Notes: a model not told the origin generated them from the letters alone. A DNA stretch of 64,000 nt from Lepraria neglecta (GCA_033220425.1 CM065648.1:3410001-3474000); one strand, 5' to 3'. Numbered from the stretch's first letter, positions 1-11,242 are shown. Translations and numbers: made by a program.

Positions 1-1222
1 AGGCGGAGTTAGACCAATTTGGTCTTCGCATCTACAATGCCAACGTCAAGGAGTTGCAAGATACCGCGGGTTCTGAATATTTCAAATTCCTCAGTCGCAA
101 GGCCCATGAAGGAGCGTCGAATCAGGCCAAAGTCGATGTCGCCAATGCTTGCATGATGGGAGAGATCGGAGAGGCAGAGAAGCGTGGAAAGACAAAACAA
201 GAAATCAGCAAGATCGATGCAGAGACTGCTGTGCTCGAAACCAAACGCAAATCGGAGAAGGCTACCGCTGATGCTGAGCTAACAACCACCCAAACCAAGT
301 TGAACATGGGTATTAACCTGGCCAAGATCAATGCTACTCGTCAAGCAGAAGCTAAAGATGCTGAGTTGCAACGCGAAGTCGAGCTCAAACGTGCTGAGAA
401 GGTGGGTCCAGGTCCAGCTCTCCGCAAAGTTTTCCTTGTACTAACGGTTTCAATAGGAGCTGGAGAGGATGAGAGCGACTGATCTTGTGCAAGCAACCAT
501 CAAGAAAGAATCGGCCCAGCAAGCTGCTGAGGCTAAGCTCTATGCTGAAACTAAAGGAGCCGACGGCATGCGTTATAAGACACAGCAAGACGCTGAAGCC
601 AAGCTGTTCACCGATACAAAGAACGCTGAGGGTGTTTTGTATAGGCAGAGACAGGATGCGGAGGCATCTTGTAAGTTCTCGCCGTACCTAGACAGCGCAG
701 ATTCTGACCCCAGATCCAGACTACCGCGTTGCCAAAGAAGCAGAGGCCTCACTGTACGCCGAAAAGAAGAAAGCCGAAGCTGTGACAGCGAAGGCCGAAG
801 CCGCATTCTTCGCCAAGAAGAAGGAGGCTGAGGCCATGACCGAGATGGCCAAGGCGTATGGCCACATGTCTGATGTACTTGGTGGACCACAAGGGTATGT
901 AGCCCCTGAGCAAGCTTATCCGAAGGGATTTAGCCTGACGTCTTGCAGACTCCTCCAATATATGATGCTCCAAGACAACACATACGAGAAGCTGGCCAAG
1001 GCGAACGCTGCCGCAATCAATGGCCTGCAACCCAAGATCACCGTGTGGAATACTGGCGAAGGTGCTGGGTCGTCGAACGATGGCACAGGCGCGATCCGAA
1101 ACATCATGCAGAGTCTTCCTCCTCTTTTGTCGACAATCAATGAGCAGACCGGCATTGCACCGCCTAGCTGGCTTGCGCAGATGGGATCGAATCAGAGCCA
1201 GGCGTTGTCGAAGGGCAAGTGA
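1..1222 (+). CDS. Flotillin-like membrane microdomain scaffold protein, 3' part
   Basis: Flotillins are SPFH/band-7 proteins that sit on the inner face of the plasma membrane, form ring-like oligomers and mark sterol-rich domains. Four exons are seen: 1-401 (open at the window edge), 457-670, 720-894 and 949-1222. The introns are 49 to 56 bp with GT..AG ends, and all phases agree. The 353 visible residues are the Ala/Glu/Lys-rich coiled coil typical of flotillin after the SPFH domain, with repeated AEAK/AEA-type heptads. They end in a conserved C-terminal region ([12 protein letters not shown], then [12 protein letters not shown]). The SPFH domain and start codon lie outside the window. Family length is about 500 residues, so roughly 150 are missing. 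The coiled coil gives a clear family match; which fungal paralogue it is cannot be told. Confidence 0.9.
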
Positions 1223-1869
1223 AAGGGCGCAAATACTAACGGGGAGGTGGTCAACGGCCATTAAACAGTCAAAAACAGATATTGGATTCCTACAGAGAAA
1301 TTTTGAGGCTGTGACTTTCCTTTCTTGCATGCGATGGGACTTTTGCTTGTAGGATACCCAGGGTAGCTGGTATTGTTTCCATAGATCAGGGTTTGAAAGC
1401 CCAAGTATGCATCAGATTACAAGATAATGGACTAATTTTTAAATCATGCGAGATTGAGTCTCGAATCCTGGCATGATACCAACACTTCTAAGGACGATAG
1501 CATATCTATCTCCAAAATGGGTAGGAACTTCTCACCGCGAAGTAAGGATGAGCGAAGTGAAAGTTGGAAAATTGCTGACTTCAGACATGTTGTTGCCTTA
1601 AGGGTTCAGCGTAAGTTCCGTTCTTCCTATAGCAAAGTACCCATGTAATAGGTGCAAAAGCGTACTCGTTGGGACGCAGTTGCAGGCATAAAGTGCGACA
1701 GTAACGACCACGACGAGGATTGGCTACAGCCGGCGAGGCTGAACGGGTGCGCAATCAGGATCAATGATTATCCCACGCCAACACCAAGCTCTCCTAGCAT
1801 ACCCGAGTTGGTCAGATCAGTCGGAGGTAGATCCGCGTTACGGCGTTTTCAGGGTCCAGTCTGGTGTGA
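1223..1869. other. Intergenic stretch after flotillin; possible lost 5' exons of the next gene
   Basis: No complete gene is seen. An ATG at 1517 opens 31 codons up to a good GTAAGT donor at 1611, and an AG at 1650-1651 could accept it. However, the frame that follows stops within 17 codons. The next gene (from about 1870) lacks an in-frame ATG in its first visible exon, so some of this stretch may be its 5' exons. I could not find a splice path that keeps phase. A short inverted repeat (TCATGC..GCATGA) lies near 1445-1475. Confidence 0.35.
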
Positions 1870-2933
1870 GAGTCACCCCACATATCGAAATTTGTGGACC
1901 CTGATGACTGCCAGATCGACGATGAGCTGCCAGCCACCAATCCACATCTCGATTCACCCTCGGACCCTGATAGTGGCGAGGAAACCACGTACGGAAAATG
2001 GCTTCAAATCTCCGATGCTGCCTCACACGTGTTTGTGACCAGTCAAAAAGGCAATCACGGCATTGTCAAATTCGATAGTACGTAGAATTACAAACATGCT
2101 ACATAACAGCTTCATTACCTTGACTTATGTTTTTAATCATTACACTGACTTTTCAAACCTACAATTCCTACCTTTACAGCCCCTTTAACATTCAATATGA
2201 TGGCTCAAACCTTCGAACAGTACCATCACAATGGCAACAACACCCTGGAGCAGCCCAAGAAATCGGAAACAAATCGGGTGGCGCCATTACAGCAAACAAT
2301 TTATACGGAGCCAAACCATGAGTCGGAGAAGGAAGACATTCTCAAATCCTGGGATGGACCTGTGTGGGACAGCCGCTATGGTCGGTTCGAGAACCAAGAG
2401 GATGCCGCTGCGGATGATCGTAAAGGTACATCACATCCTTCCTTTCATTTGGTTGTTGGTTAATTGTAAGACCGGGCTACTAACCATTCTTGTTAGACCT
2501 AAAGCTCCATCGCTGCAAAGTCCATCAGTGCAATTGCAGGGCGCCCTTCCAACATCGTTCTTATGTTCGAGACATGCAGAGACGCATCGAACCGATGGTA
2601 GAGAGTCTTGTGAGGCTGGAGCAACTGGTCGAAACACTGGTACAACACATTGTGAAGAAACGAGAGCCTTTGACGCACCATAGCCAGGGAATGACGCACA
2701 ATGAGGGCTCGAGACATCATGAGCATCATGATGAGAGGACACAAGAAGAGCCCAAGCCCAAGCTCAAGCATCAATTGCCGCTAGAAGAGAGTCTTGAGAA
2801 GCTGGAGCAGAAGGTGGAGAGTCTTATGCACCAGCTGCACGAGATAATTCAGAACAGGGATTCATTGGTACACACTGGGCACGGAGTTCAAAGCGAAGAC
2901 GAAGCAACAGCGTTCTATCAGGGTCGCCAGTAG
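1870..2933 (+). CDS. Unassigned coiled-coil protein, 5' end unresolved
   Basis: Not recognised. Three exons are supported: about 1870-2077, 2180-2425 and 2497-2933. The introns 2078-2179 (GTACGT donor, TTTACAG acceptor) and 2426-2496 (TACTAAC branch site, TGTTAG acceptor) keep phase exactly. From 1894 the spliced frame codes for 288 residues. The first part is acidic and polar (DPDSGEE). Then comes a motif around WDGPVWDSRYGRF. The C-terminal half is two similar Leu/Glu heptad stretches (VESLVRLEQLVETLV and LEKLEQKVESLMHQL) separated by a His/Glu/Lys-rich linker, so an internal duplication of a coiled coil is likely. No ATG is in frame in the first visible exon and there is a stop at 1867-1869, so at least one upstream exon is missing. 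The first in-frame ATG is at 2197. No membrane segment is seen. Confidence 0.6.
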
Positions 2934-3625
2934 ATCCGTGTGTTGTTGCTTGGTCAGATGTTTAGTTTGCGCCATGCAGGGCAGGTAAAGCCTCAAGTTG
3001 CGATGCTGATGTGTCTTCGAGGGAGCCATAGAATAGTACAAATCAAATGCTGTTATGATCCAGAAGGGCAAGACCATATCAGCGTTCGTTGCTCCGCACC
3101 GATTGATTAGGTGAGCATGGTATTTTTGTCTCGATGGTCGGGGATGAGTCCGAGTGGTGAAGGAGATGGAGAGGGGAAAGAGAAGAAGCATCCATGGAAG
3201 GGTCCTGGTTTAAGGATCAGCAAGATAAGGGGGGGCCGCCGTTAGGCGTTGGACCCTGACACTCACCTGACGTAGGAAGCTTGCCTTGCCAGCCCCTGTC
3301 GGTCAATTTTCGTCAAACCCCGCGCACCCTCTACGCGTTCCTCCGCGACGACAATAATCAAGTTCCAATTCAACTTCCACATCAATCTCTGGTCTTCTAC
3401 AATACTACAATACTCTTCTCCTCTTCTACTCTTATCTTCACCAATTGTTGCTACTCTTCACTACCTCCACCTGAAAGCGTCTCCTTCTTTTCCATCTCCA
3501 TCTCCACCTCCACCCCCTCCAACTCCAACCTTCACCCCATTCACCCTCGACACCACAGCCTGAAGTTCATACGCTCATCATCACAGACCCCGTCAATTCA
3601 CATTCTAGGGCATACTGCCTAAGTC
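2934..3625. promoter_or_regulatory. Intergenic region and CT-rich leader of the bHLH gene
   Basis: No gene is seen. From about 3300 to 3600 the plus strand is strongly pyrimidine-rich (runs such as CTCTTCTCCTCTTCTAC and CCATCTCCATCTCCACC). This is typical of the transcription start zone and 5' leader of highly expressed filamentous-fungal genes. The ATG of the bHLH gene follows at 3626. Confidence 0.5.
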
Positions 3626-4685
3626 ATGCCTTTCTCTGCCACAGAGACCGATATGAACGGCGTCCCCTACGATTGCAGCAAGGACAATCCATCCAGTCCC
3701 GTAAGCTGTTTCCTCCCTCGCCGACAATCTTACCACCCCTGCTTACTGACATTCTTGCTTATAGGACTTCTCATACCTTGACAACCCATCATACAGCCAG
3801 CCGCAATATCCTGCCAGTCCCCTCCTCGTGGACACCGACCACGAGTCATATTTCACGATGCCCTTCGACGACACAAGCTGGATGAATTCTGAAGATCCAT
3901 CAGGCGACCGACGTTTCTTTGAGTCTGTGCCATTGCCCGTAGATGCCTCACCCACTTCTCTGCCTCAATACAACGATGTGAAAGGGCCTCCAAGTCATGA
4001 TTCAACCAGTTCTCTAGACTCAACCAACTGCCATGTAGACCTAGCTAGAATCACGGAGTATGAAACTTGGAACGCTCCTCAGCCCGCTAGGGGAGGAAGC
4101 CAAAATAGAAATAGAGAACTCTCGGCTTCTTCATCTCCTACTTATTCCCAAACGCAAGTCTCTCGCTGTTCATCTTCCCTGGCACTAGCAAACGCCGACA
4201 GCGCCAAGCCCAACGGCCAGCCCAACAGTCGCTCGACTCCTTCAACCCCTTCCGACGAACAGTTCCCAAGAAAGAGGAGACGCAGCTCTTCTGGCATCCC
4301 AGCCACGGAGCCAGAGGCAGAGCTCGAAGATGTAAAATCCCAGTCCAAAGCCAAGCCTTCAGCCAAGGTTTCCCATTCTGTCATCGAACGCAGGTACCGG
4401 GAGAATCTAAATACGAAGATCACCCAGCTAGATCAAGCACTAACCTCGATTCGCCAGGCCGGCGAGGGTACCTCCGATGCCCCGGGCAAGGCTCGGAAGG
4501 CAGACGTCATCAATGAAGCAATGAGATATGTCAAGCAGGCCAAGGTCGATGGCGAAGCTCGAAACAAAGAAATCGACTTCCTGAGGCTACGCGTCGCTGC
4601 GCTGGAGAAGCTTGTCCATTGCGGCGACTGCGCTCTTTTGAAACAGTTTGCCGGTCAGCAAATTAACGATTCTACGAAATTCTAA
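3626..4685 (+). CDS. Basic helix-loop-helix transcription factor, SREBP-type basic region
   Basis: Two exons, 3626-3700 and 3765-4685, are joined across a 64-bp intron (GTAAGC..CTTATAG, phase 0) and give 331 residues. The bHLH domain lies near residues 224-287. The basic region reads HSVIERRYRENLN, with Tyr where most bHLH proteins carry Arg. That Tyr marks the SREBP class, which binds both E-boxes and sterol regulatory elements. The domain is followed by a short leucine-rich coil (FLRLRVAALEKL). The N-terminal 200 residues are Ser/Thr/Pro-rich and probably hold the activation function. There is no transmembrane segment, so it is not a membrane-tethered SREBP like SreA. It resembles the soluble fungal bHLH regulators with the same Tyr. 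A nuclear DNA-binding role is secure from the domain; target genes are unknown. A CT-rich leader precedes the ATG. Confidence 0.88.
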
Positions 4686-4869
4686 GAGGACAGAACATAG
4701 GAAAAGTTCTAAGACTGCTTTCTATCTAAGCGGCTCTCTATTTCCCTCTCTATGGTCATGTTGCTCCTGCAATCATGAGCGCTAGATTTCCCGGAGGAAA
4801 TTAATTCGGCACTTTTTTCCTTTGTCGCCTCGACACGACATCACGACACACTATCATAGAAGCTCGAGT

Positions 4870-5600
4870 TCAGTCCTTTGAAGTTCCTTCTGACGTGGCC
4901 TCGTCAGCGCTTTCCGAGCGCTGCAGGGACGAGAGTGCGGCTGTGAACGGCGAGGGCGAGTTTGCATTTGGAAGAGAAGAAGCGAGAGAATCTGATATGA
5001 AAAGTTAGTCAGAGCCATAAGCTTAACGAAATAATCTCAAATCAATAGCATCTCAAGTGATAAGGGTCGATGGATGGCTAACTCACTGATCGGACTTTCG
5101 GACTTCCACGAGTCCCACGGAGGAGGTATGTATCCCACCGCCTCGCATGTTGAGTGGTGGTGGCGGCGAGGATGAGCTACTGAAATGATAGGAGTCTCTC
5201 GTTGGAGTGATTCGGAGGGTATGCAGCAGTCATCTCGATTCTTTGTGCATGAGATCGGTGGGCTCTCTATCTCATTGAGTGGGGTTCCTCTTGCATAATG
5301 CATACAATGTACACAATGGGGCATCTGGGCTTCGGCAGGCCGTGAAACGTGCACCATGCCAGATGATGAGATAGCTTGAGGCGTCTCTCGGACGATTTCA
5401 TGCAACAAGGGCGACGGAGAGTGACACTCGTGAGTCTCTTCAATTGGGGAATGACACTCTGCGGTCGTGACAAAGTGTTCATGGAGGGTGATTGGAAGCT
5501 TCCAGTCGACGGCATGCGTCTCTATATCGCGAAGGTCGTCGGTGCTCTCGAGGATGGTTGCAACTCTGCTGTTACGCCGTGATAGGCGGCGGTGTTCCAT
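4870..5600 (-). CDS. Unassigned 211-residue His/Cys/Ser-rich protein
   Basis: Not recognised. The ATG is at 5598-5600. Exon 1 is 5087-5600 and exon 2 is 4870-4991, with a 95-bp intron (GTGAGT donor, CATATCAG acceptor, phase 1). The spliced product is 211 residues. It is polar throughout, with many Ser, Glu, His and Pro residues and no signal peptide or membrane segment. A cluster HCVHCMHYARG near the middle could bind metal but matches no finger spacing I know. Two near-repeats ECHSP occur about 15 residues apart. The tail is Ser/Ala-rich and acidic. It lies convergent to the bHLH gene and shares an upstream region with the divergent gene at 6041. The clean splice supports a real gene; its function is unknown. 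Confidence 0.6.
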
Positions 5601-6040
5601 TTCGTGTGTTAGTTGTTGTATGGGGGGTAGTTCTTGGCGTTTTATGGCTAGTTGGGGGAGTCAATGGAGATGAAAAGGATACCAGTTGTTATATTAGGTA
5701 GCATGATGGGAAAGTGGGAAAGCCATGATATCGCAATGTTTCGTTTCCTAGATTGTTATTTCCGTGGTATGTAGGTGGCGTGACTTGTTCGCCACCTTTT
5801 TCCCTCGTGATCTTTCTCCCTTCGGTCAGAATTATTGGCGTGAAACGCACTCCACCCTTCAAAGCCAAGTAAGTGAACAAAGTTAATGAGAATTCATCAT
5901 CAAACACCCTCATATATCACGCTTCCCTCTCGCTGCTCATCTCCATTACATCACCCACTATTCCCGAATTCATAGCAATCACACCTCCTTAATCCTCCAG
6001 GCCGAGCTTAGGGGTAACCTCGCACCAAAAACTACAGAAA
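5601..6040. promoter_or_regulatory. Divergent promoter region between two unassigned genes
   Basis: This 440-bp gap separates two head-to-head start codons (5600 on minus, 6041 on plus), so both promoters must lie here. The part next to 6041 is C-rich and CT-rich (5920-6030), which fits a fungal leader. No gene, tRNA or repeat is seen. Confidence 0.5.
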
Positions 6041-6682
6041 ATGCCTATCCATGACCCCTACGACCCCGATGTTATCCTCTACAGCGACCTATTTGAAGAC
6101 GCCGATGAAAACCTCGACTTCGGCACCGTCAAGGGAGCCACAAGACTAGAACTCGATTCGCAGCTCAATCCCGTCTCGATTCCCTTACAACCAAGAAAAG
6201 CAGGGATGAGCCCAAAGGAACAAGCGTGCCCAGCATGTGCGGAATCAAAGAAATTGGCCGAGCTAGACAAGAAGATCGATTCGTGTATTGCTTGTCGATG
6301 TAGCTTTAGCCAGGATGCAATAACACGCGAGACCCCCATATTGGTATGTTTCACCATTCCTTGTACGGCGATGTCTGCCTCTTTTGCATAGCTGCTATGA
6401 TGTTGACATCATGCTGACTCGACATGCTCTCTCTTAGATGACGGCTTACAAACGTCGGAGGAAAATGTACAATCAGAACCAGCGTGGTCGCTTGCATCAC
6501 TGCCGCGTCAAAATCAAGGTGCTGGAGCAGTGGGGTATGGGTATGGCAGGCATGAGTAAGTTTTTCCTTCTTGACTTTCCTTGCCGGATGATTTTTCTGG
6601 TGTGCATCATGAGCTGATGTGTTGTACAGGAGTCAAAGGCACGGCTGATATCTGGACCAATGCGTCCAAGTTCAACAAATGA
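6041..6682 (+). CDS. Unassigned 157-residue protein with paired CxxC motifs
   Basis: Not recognised. Three exons, 6041-6343, 6438-6555 and 6630-6682, join with agreeing phases (donors GTATGT and GTAAGT, acceptors CTCTTAG and TGTACAG). The N-terminal half is acidic (ADENLDFG). Two CxxC pairs follow, ACPAC near residue 66 and SCIACRC near residue 85, about 19 residues apart. That suggests one zinc site, though the spacing matches no finger I can name. The rest is basic (YKRRRKMYNQNQRGR, then HHCRVKIK), so nucleic-acid contact is possible but is only inference. Exon 3 codes for just 17 residues. No membrane segment is seen. Regular introns with good signals make a real gene likely. Confidence 0.65.
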
Positions 6683-7158
6683 GTAGCAAAAGTCTTCATG
6701 AGGGATTGGCAAAGGAGGGATAGATCAGGCCGTACGGATGATTGGGTGATATGCAAGCAGATAATCACGATGATGACGTGCATGCTTTCGGAATTCTTAC
6801 ATGTTGTTATCCATAGACTTGAAGAACTCTGCATGGTACAACTAATGGATTGAAAAATTTGCTTTGAAATGGCTCTTTTCGAAACCCTTTTCAAACCGCT
6901 AGCACAGCATGAATGCAGTGTCTACTGCTTCTCTCCTGTTGGTACCGGGAGGACAAACATGATGTTAGTTCTCCCAACAACCGCCAGCAAAACTTGGCGA
7001 ACGTCATGGACCCGCCCCTAGGAAGTCAACGCAGCGCAGTGTAAGGCAGTATTTAAGGCCATCAAAAGGGACGAGCGTACATGATTAGTTTGGCTATTGT
7101 ATACAGTGGAGGTTGGGATCCAACATCCTCAGATCCTCGAGTCGTATAGCCAGAATTC
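6683..7158. other. Convergent intergenic region
   Basis: The stop codons of the flanking genes face each other across 476 bp. Only presumed 3' untranslated sequence is seen. Open frames here have no ATG with splice support and no family resemblance. Confidence 0.5.
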
Positions 7159-7717
7159 CTATGCCTCTGCCTCCCCAGTATCAAGAGTCCAACGTTCCTC
7201 CAAATTGTTCAACCGCTTCAAGAACTGCGCCCAGGTCTCATCCGCACTCTGTGTCTCGAACCTCAGTACGCAACTCTCTGTCCTCCCATCGTCCATTGCC
7301 GCCATCATCTGTTCATCTGTGGTCTTCGCGCCTCTTCCCTCAATCCCTCCCATCTGGATCTTGCATTTGGGAAAGGCGCCGCCGAATGTGTCGTTGATTG
7401 CCGTCGTTGCGGACTTGAGGCATTCTAGCGTGGGGTAGACCTAGACGGGTGACGGTAAGTATTAGCTGGGCAGCTGCGTAGGCGAATCGAGATGCCTGTT
7501 TTCACTTGAGTGAAGGGGAGCTTACAAACATGCGTAGTGGGCAGTCGTCGCGGCCTTGGTCGTTGTTGAGGACGGAAACCCGGAGGCGATAGAGTGGCTC
7601 GGGTATGCTGCCGTATCTGTTGGCTGGTTCGTGCCAGAGTGTTTGCTTGGTCGGGTTTGGTTCCTGCCACAGAGATTCCTCGTAGTTTTGGAAGTCTAAG
7701 GTCTTGAAGTTTGACAT
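7159..7717 (-). CDS. Unassigned 157-residue protein
   Basis: Not recognised. The ATG is at 7715-7717. Exon 1 is 7526-7717 and exon 2 is 7159-7440, with an 85-bp intron (GTAAGC donor, CGTCTAG acceptor, phase 0). The product looks like a small globular soluble protein. It has a Trp/Tyr-rich N-terminus (LWQEPNPTK), a strand-rich middle (LYRLRVSVLNNDQGRDDCP), then an alpha-helical region ending in FLKRLNNLEERW and an acidic tail. Three Cys are scattered and do not form a zinc pattern. There is no signal peptide or membrane segment. Reading across the junction gives continuous, non-repetitive protein, which supports the model. Its neighbours give no functional clue. Confidence 0.6.
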
Positions 7718-7928
7718 GGTGGATGCTGGCTTGGTATTTGATTGCCGTCCTGATTTGCTGCAAATTGGTGTAGAGGCTGTGAAGATTGAGATATGGTATC
7801 TTTGGATTAGTATGCCGTTTTACGAATCATTTATGTAAAGAACGAGGGATAAATGGGCTTCTTAACCCCAAGCCCAAGGGTGGGGGTGGCCTAATTGTCA
7901 TTACCATCAGTGAACCACTTACGCCTCT

Positions 7929-8446
7929 TCAAACTCGACAAAGCGAATGGCATTTGTATAAAGTTTGGGAATGTGAAGGTGGTGTGATTAACACCTGATA
8001 GATCACACCAATAGAAGTTAGCGCCCAGATGCCTGGCTGTCCCTGACTAATGGTGCATGGGTGGGAGTACCCGGGAGCAAAGTGCCTATAGCGTGGCGGT
8101 ACTCGCCGCGAATCGCCAGTCAAAGATTCCTCAGGTGCTGACTTTGTGTTCCTTCTCTTCCCGTGATCAGACCTTAATGAGTCCTGGGCCCGCTTGGTTG
8201 GCCTTTTCTCATGAGCGAGACCCAACTCTTGCGCTCGTTCGATGAATTTCTCAATATTCTCATAAGACAAGCCCAGGTGCGTCGCTAATACTCGATGCGC
8301 AACTTCTGGGTTCAATCTGACGGCAGTCTCCAATGATATGGGAGGGATCGATGATCGATTGGAGCTGTCACTTGGCTCGTCGGAGTCAGTGGCTGCGTCC
8401 AGATTGTCGGTGTTTCGTCCCCATTCTTCATACCTCCAAACTCCAG
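7929..8446 (-). pseudogene. Orphan coding fragment downstream of the HET gene
   Basis: A minus-strand frame stays open from about 8446 to 7929 and reads like protein. It begins GVWRYEEWGRNTDN, continues with an acidic Ser-rich linker (AATDSDEPSDSSNRSS), and then a helical segment with NPEVAHRVLATHLGLSY followed by IEKFIERAQELG. There is no in-frame ATG and no convincing acceptor upstream. The last third looks non-coding. It follows the HET stop codon (8493) on the same strand. I read it as a gene relic or the 3' exon of a damaged gene; the family is not recognised. Confidence 0.3.
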
Positions 8447-8492
8447 AATTGCCTCACACTCCGAGGGAAATTATGGGGGACCCGGGTCCCAC

Positions 8493-10968
8493 TCATGTCA
8501 CGACGAATTCCTTCGGCTCCCCCATACTTAAACCCTCTCCGTACATCAGACCATGCACGAAACAAGGTCCTACCAACTTCCATCTTTTGCCGCTCTGATC
8601 CTCCTTACAGTCTGTATCTGGCCGAAGTAAGAATGGCGTGTGAGCTCCCAGAATTATGCACAGTATGTCACCAGGCAGCATGCCTTCGGGTCCGAAGCCC
8701 AAGAGTCGCTTTGTAGTCGTCCCAAAGATTGGGCTATCGTTTACCGACGCTGCTCTAAGATCTTCGAATTTCTGTATCTGACCATATATCTCACGGTTCC
8801 TTAATGCTGATGCGAAGAACGACTTGATGGTGTGATGGCCGGCCAATTCTCGATAAGAACTGTACCAAGCATTGTATGCTTCTTGAAGATCGCTCCCAAC
8901 CGTAGCCTCACCCGTTGGATAGTCTCCAATTAAAGTGTAGCAGAGGGTTTCCTTCGATTCGAAACTCCTCGAATGCGAACTAGCATGTGAGGTGTTAAGA
9001 AAGACTTTGATGTCATTTATGAATTTAACGAAGGATTCGTAGTATTCTCTCCCCGGGAATAGGACTTTTCGGGCGGCCTTAAGGAAAGGATTCCATCGAT
9101 TGCCGTTCTCTTTAGAAGACCCTCTCCCCCACAGGTCGTCCGGCGAAGGTTGTCGAAATATGAGCCCTATCGTATCAATCTGTACGCCTTTGAAGCTTAA
9201 AGTCTTCAACGAAGGATCGATGCTGACTGTATTAACTGGTAAAGTCCCCGAAGCTTCGAACACCTTCTTCCTAATGCAACCTGTGACATGTACGCTAAAA
9301 GGCCCGGGACTGAAATCAGGCACCCAAGATGGGAGTGTTAATAGTGACTTTTGGAGTCCAATACCAGCGATGTGAAGTAAGATAGGATAATCGCTTTGCT
9401 CGATCAACTTCGTAGCGTAAGATAAGTAAACTTCTTCCAAAGGACACTCGTAATCAGGCTGTAGATCTGGATGGGCAGTACGGTCCGCAAAGTTCAATAC
9501 TGCATATAATTTGTCTCTATAGTCACTTGCTTTGAAATTCTTAGTGTATATCAGTGCCCAGCTCATAGAAGGGGGCTCCCTCTGGCTTTTTAGCGTCCTG
9601 AAGATTCTCATAGCATTGAAGCCCTGCGGAATTTCCAGGGTCAGCATAGCACTTGTAAGTCAACGCAAAGAGTCGCGCGATAAGCATAGGAGGGCAGAAA
9701 GATTCGGAGTCTGTTATTCTAGAAAACCTCGAACGATAACGGGCTTGAAAGCTTAGAAGTGGTCAATTTCGCAATTCTTGCTCCCAGAACAAGGCCTTCG
9801 TTGACCCGGAAAAGCGTCTGAGTAGAGAAAGAAGCTCATGGATGTGCGTACCGGCGGATATTTTCCGAGCTGGTCAGTACTATCTTTACTTTTGTGATCG
9901 TAAACCAGTTCCTCATGCAGGTGATCATCATAGACCGTCTGAACGACTGTGGCAAACACGTCAAAGCTGATGGTACATTTCTCAAATGATAGTATAATAG
10001 GATCTTCGAGGCAGCCTGCGCGAGACCTTTCAGCAGGTGCCATGACAACTTCCTGCACCACCCAAACGCGCTCAAACCAGGAGTTTGCCAGCAAATCAAT
10101 GAGGGCTCTCCATTTGCGCGAATGGTACAATTGGGCCGGGACGGAATGCAAGCGGGCCGAGGTATTCAGAAAGGGCACCAGTGTAGGATGGACTCCCTTG
10201 CGTCTCATGTCCTCGAGAACTCTAGACAGTTTCTCTACCAATTCGACGGCTCTTTGAGTATTCTTGTTCCCACGTCCTAACCATGCAACGACCTGGAAGA
10301 TTTCACGGTCAGCTTTTCTTCTTTGGGTCTTGAAGTCGAGCTATGGAGCATGGGTCGAGAATCAGAATTCTAGAAACAATGTCTCACGGCTTTGAAGAAG
10401 AATGGAACGGGGCAATATTTGGAGAAGAAAGAAGACCTACCTGCTTCGTTGAAGAGTAGACTTGCCCCATCATCGACACTTGTGCCGACCTCTCCACCAA
10501 ATCAGCTTGATTAATACAAAGTTGATCGATCCAGAACCAATCCTCGGGATTACGGGGAATGACAAACTTCAAGATCTCCGCAGCAGACTCCGTAAGATTC
10601 AGATAATCCCCAGTACTACATAAGACGCTGCATGTAGGCGTTGGATCTCCCCAGCAGTAAGAGACCGCTCTGTAAGTTTCCTGACTAGCTGTAAGATCTC
10701 GGACGTCAAATTTACATATCAGGAGTTTGGTATCCGGATCAATCGATATCCTCAGGACACGGATTTGATTATTTTGAAGCCGAGTGTACTGAAAAAGCTT
10801 GGAAGTAGCTATCACTCCATGTTCTGGCCGAGGTGCGCCGGAATCCTTGACAAACCTAGGGGAAGCTATCAAATAAGGCAGGCGGTTTCCAATTTCCAAG
10901 CTGGCAAGAGCACTGTCAGGTTCCATGGCTATCAAGATCGGCTCTTCAAGACAACAAAAATCTTCCAT
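8493..10968 (-). CDS. HET-domain (heterokaryon incompatibility) protein
   Basis: HET-domain proteins act in non-self recognition between fungal hyphae and can trigger cell death. The model is exons 10441-10968, 9852-10292 and 8493-9623 (699 residues, all phase 0). Diagnostic HET motifs are present: AVSYCWGD at about 101-108, FWIDQLCINQ at 145-154, then MGQVYSSTKQ spliced to VVAWLG, and WFERVWVVQEV in exon 2. Exon 3 holds the usual middle motif TKNFKASDYRDKLYAVL and the C-terminal GDILCIILGAHTPF and GEGLSMGE motifs, so the gene looks complete. The ATG at 10966-10968 is the first in-frame one. The second intron (9624-9851, 228 bp) is long for this genome, and the exact start of exon 3 is less sure. 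No partner effector domain (NACHT, ankyrin, WD) is fused. Confidence 0.87.
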
Positions 10969-11242
10969 CAGGTCAGCCGGGGTCACCTCGGGAGTTGCCC
11001 CTTTTGGGCTATAACTCACTTTGCAGTGCGCGTAGTGTAGAACTGAGCGTGTTAAAATATTCAGGTTCAATCGATTGATTGCTCAGAACCTCGGGGGAAA
11101 CCCCATATATGTATATGAAAATTCGGTGACCGAGGTGGCTGGTGATGAAATATATGCAGTGGACCTCATAAAGATGGAGGTGAAATAGTTAATTGGTTAT
11201 CTAGGAAAGATGGTCTTGGCTGCGTGTTTTATCCTAGTCGTA
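10969..11242. promoter_or_regulatory. Presumed upstream region of the HET gene
   Basis: No gene is seen. The coding frame of HET exon 1 stays open upstream to about 11070 but has no ATG there. A TATATATGTATATG-like stretch lies at about 11105-11118. The region ends at the left terminal repeat of a MITE. Confidence 0.35.

Noticed and set aside
1443-1478. A tRNA-like stretch with a possible B box (GTCTCGAATCC)
   Set aside because: No acceptor-stem partner or A box at the right distance; it is only a short inverted repeat.
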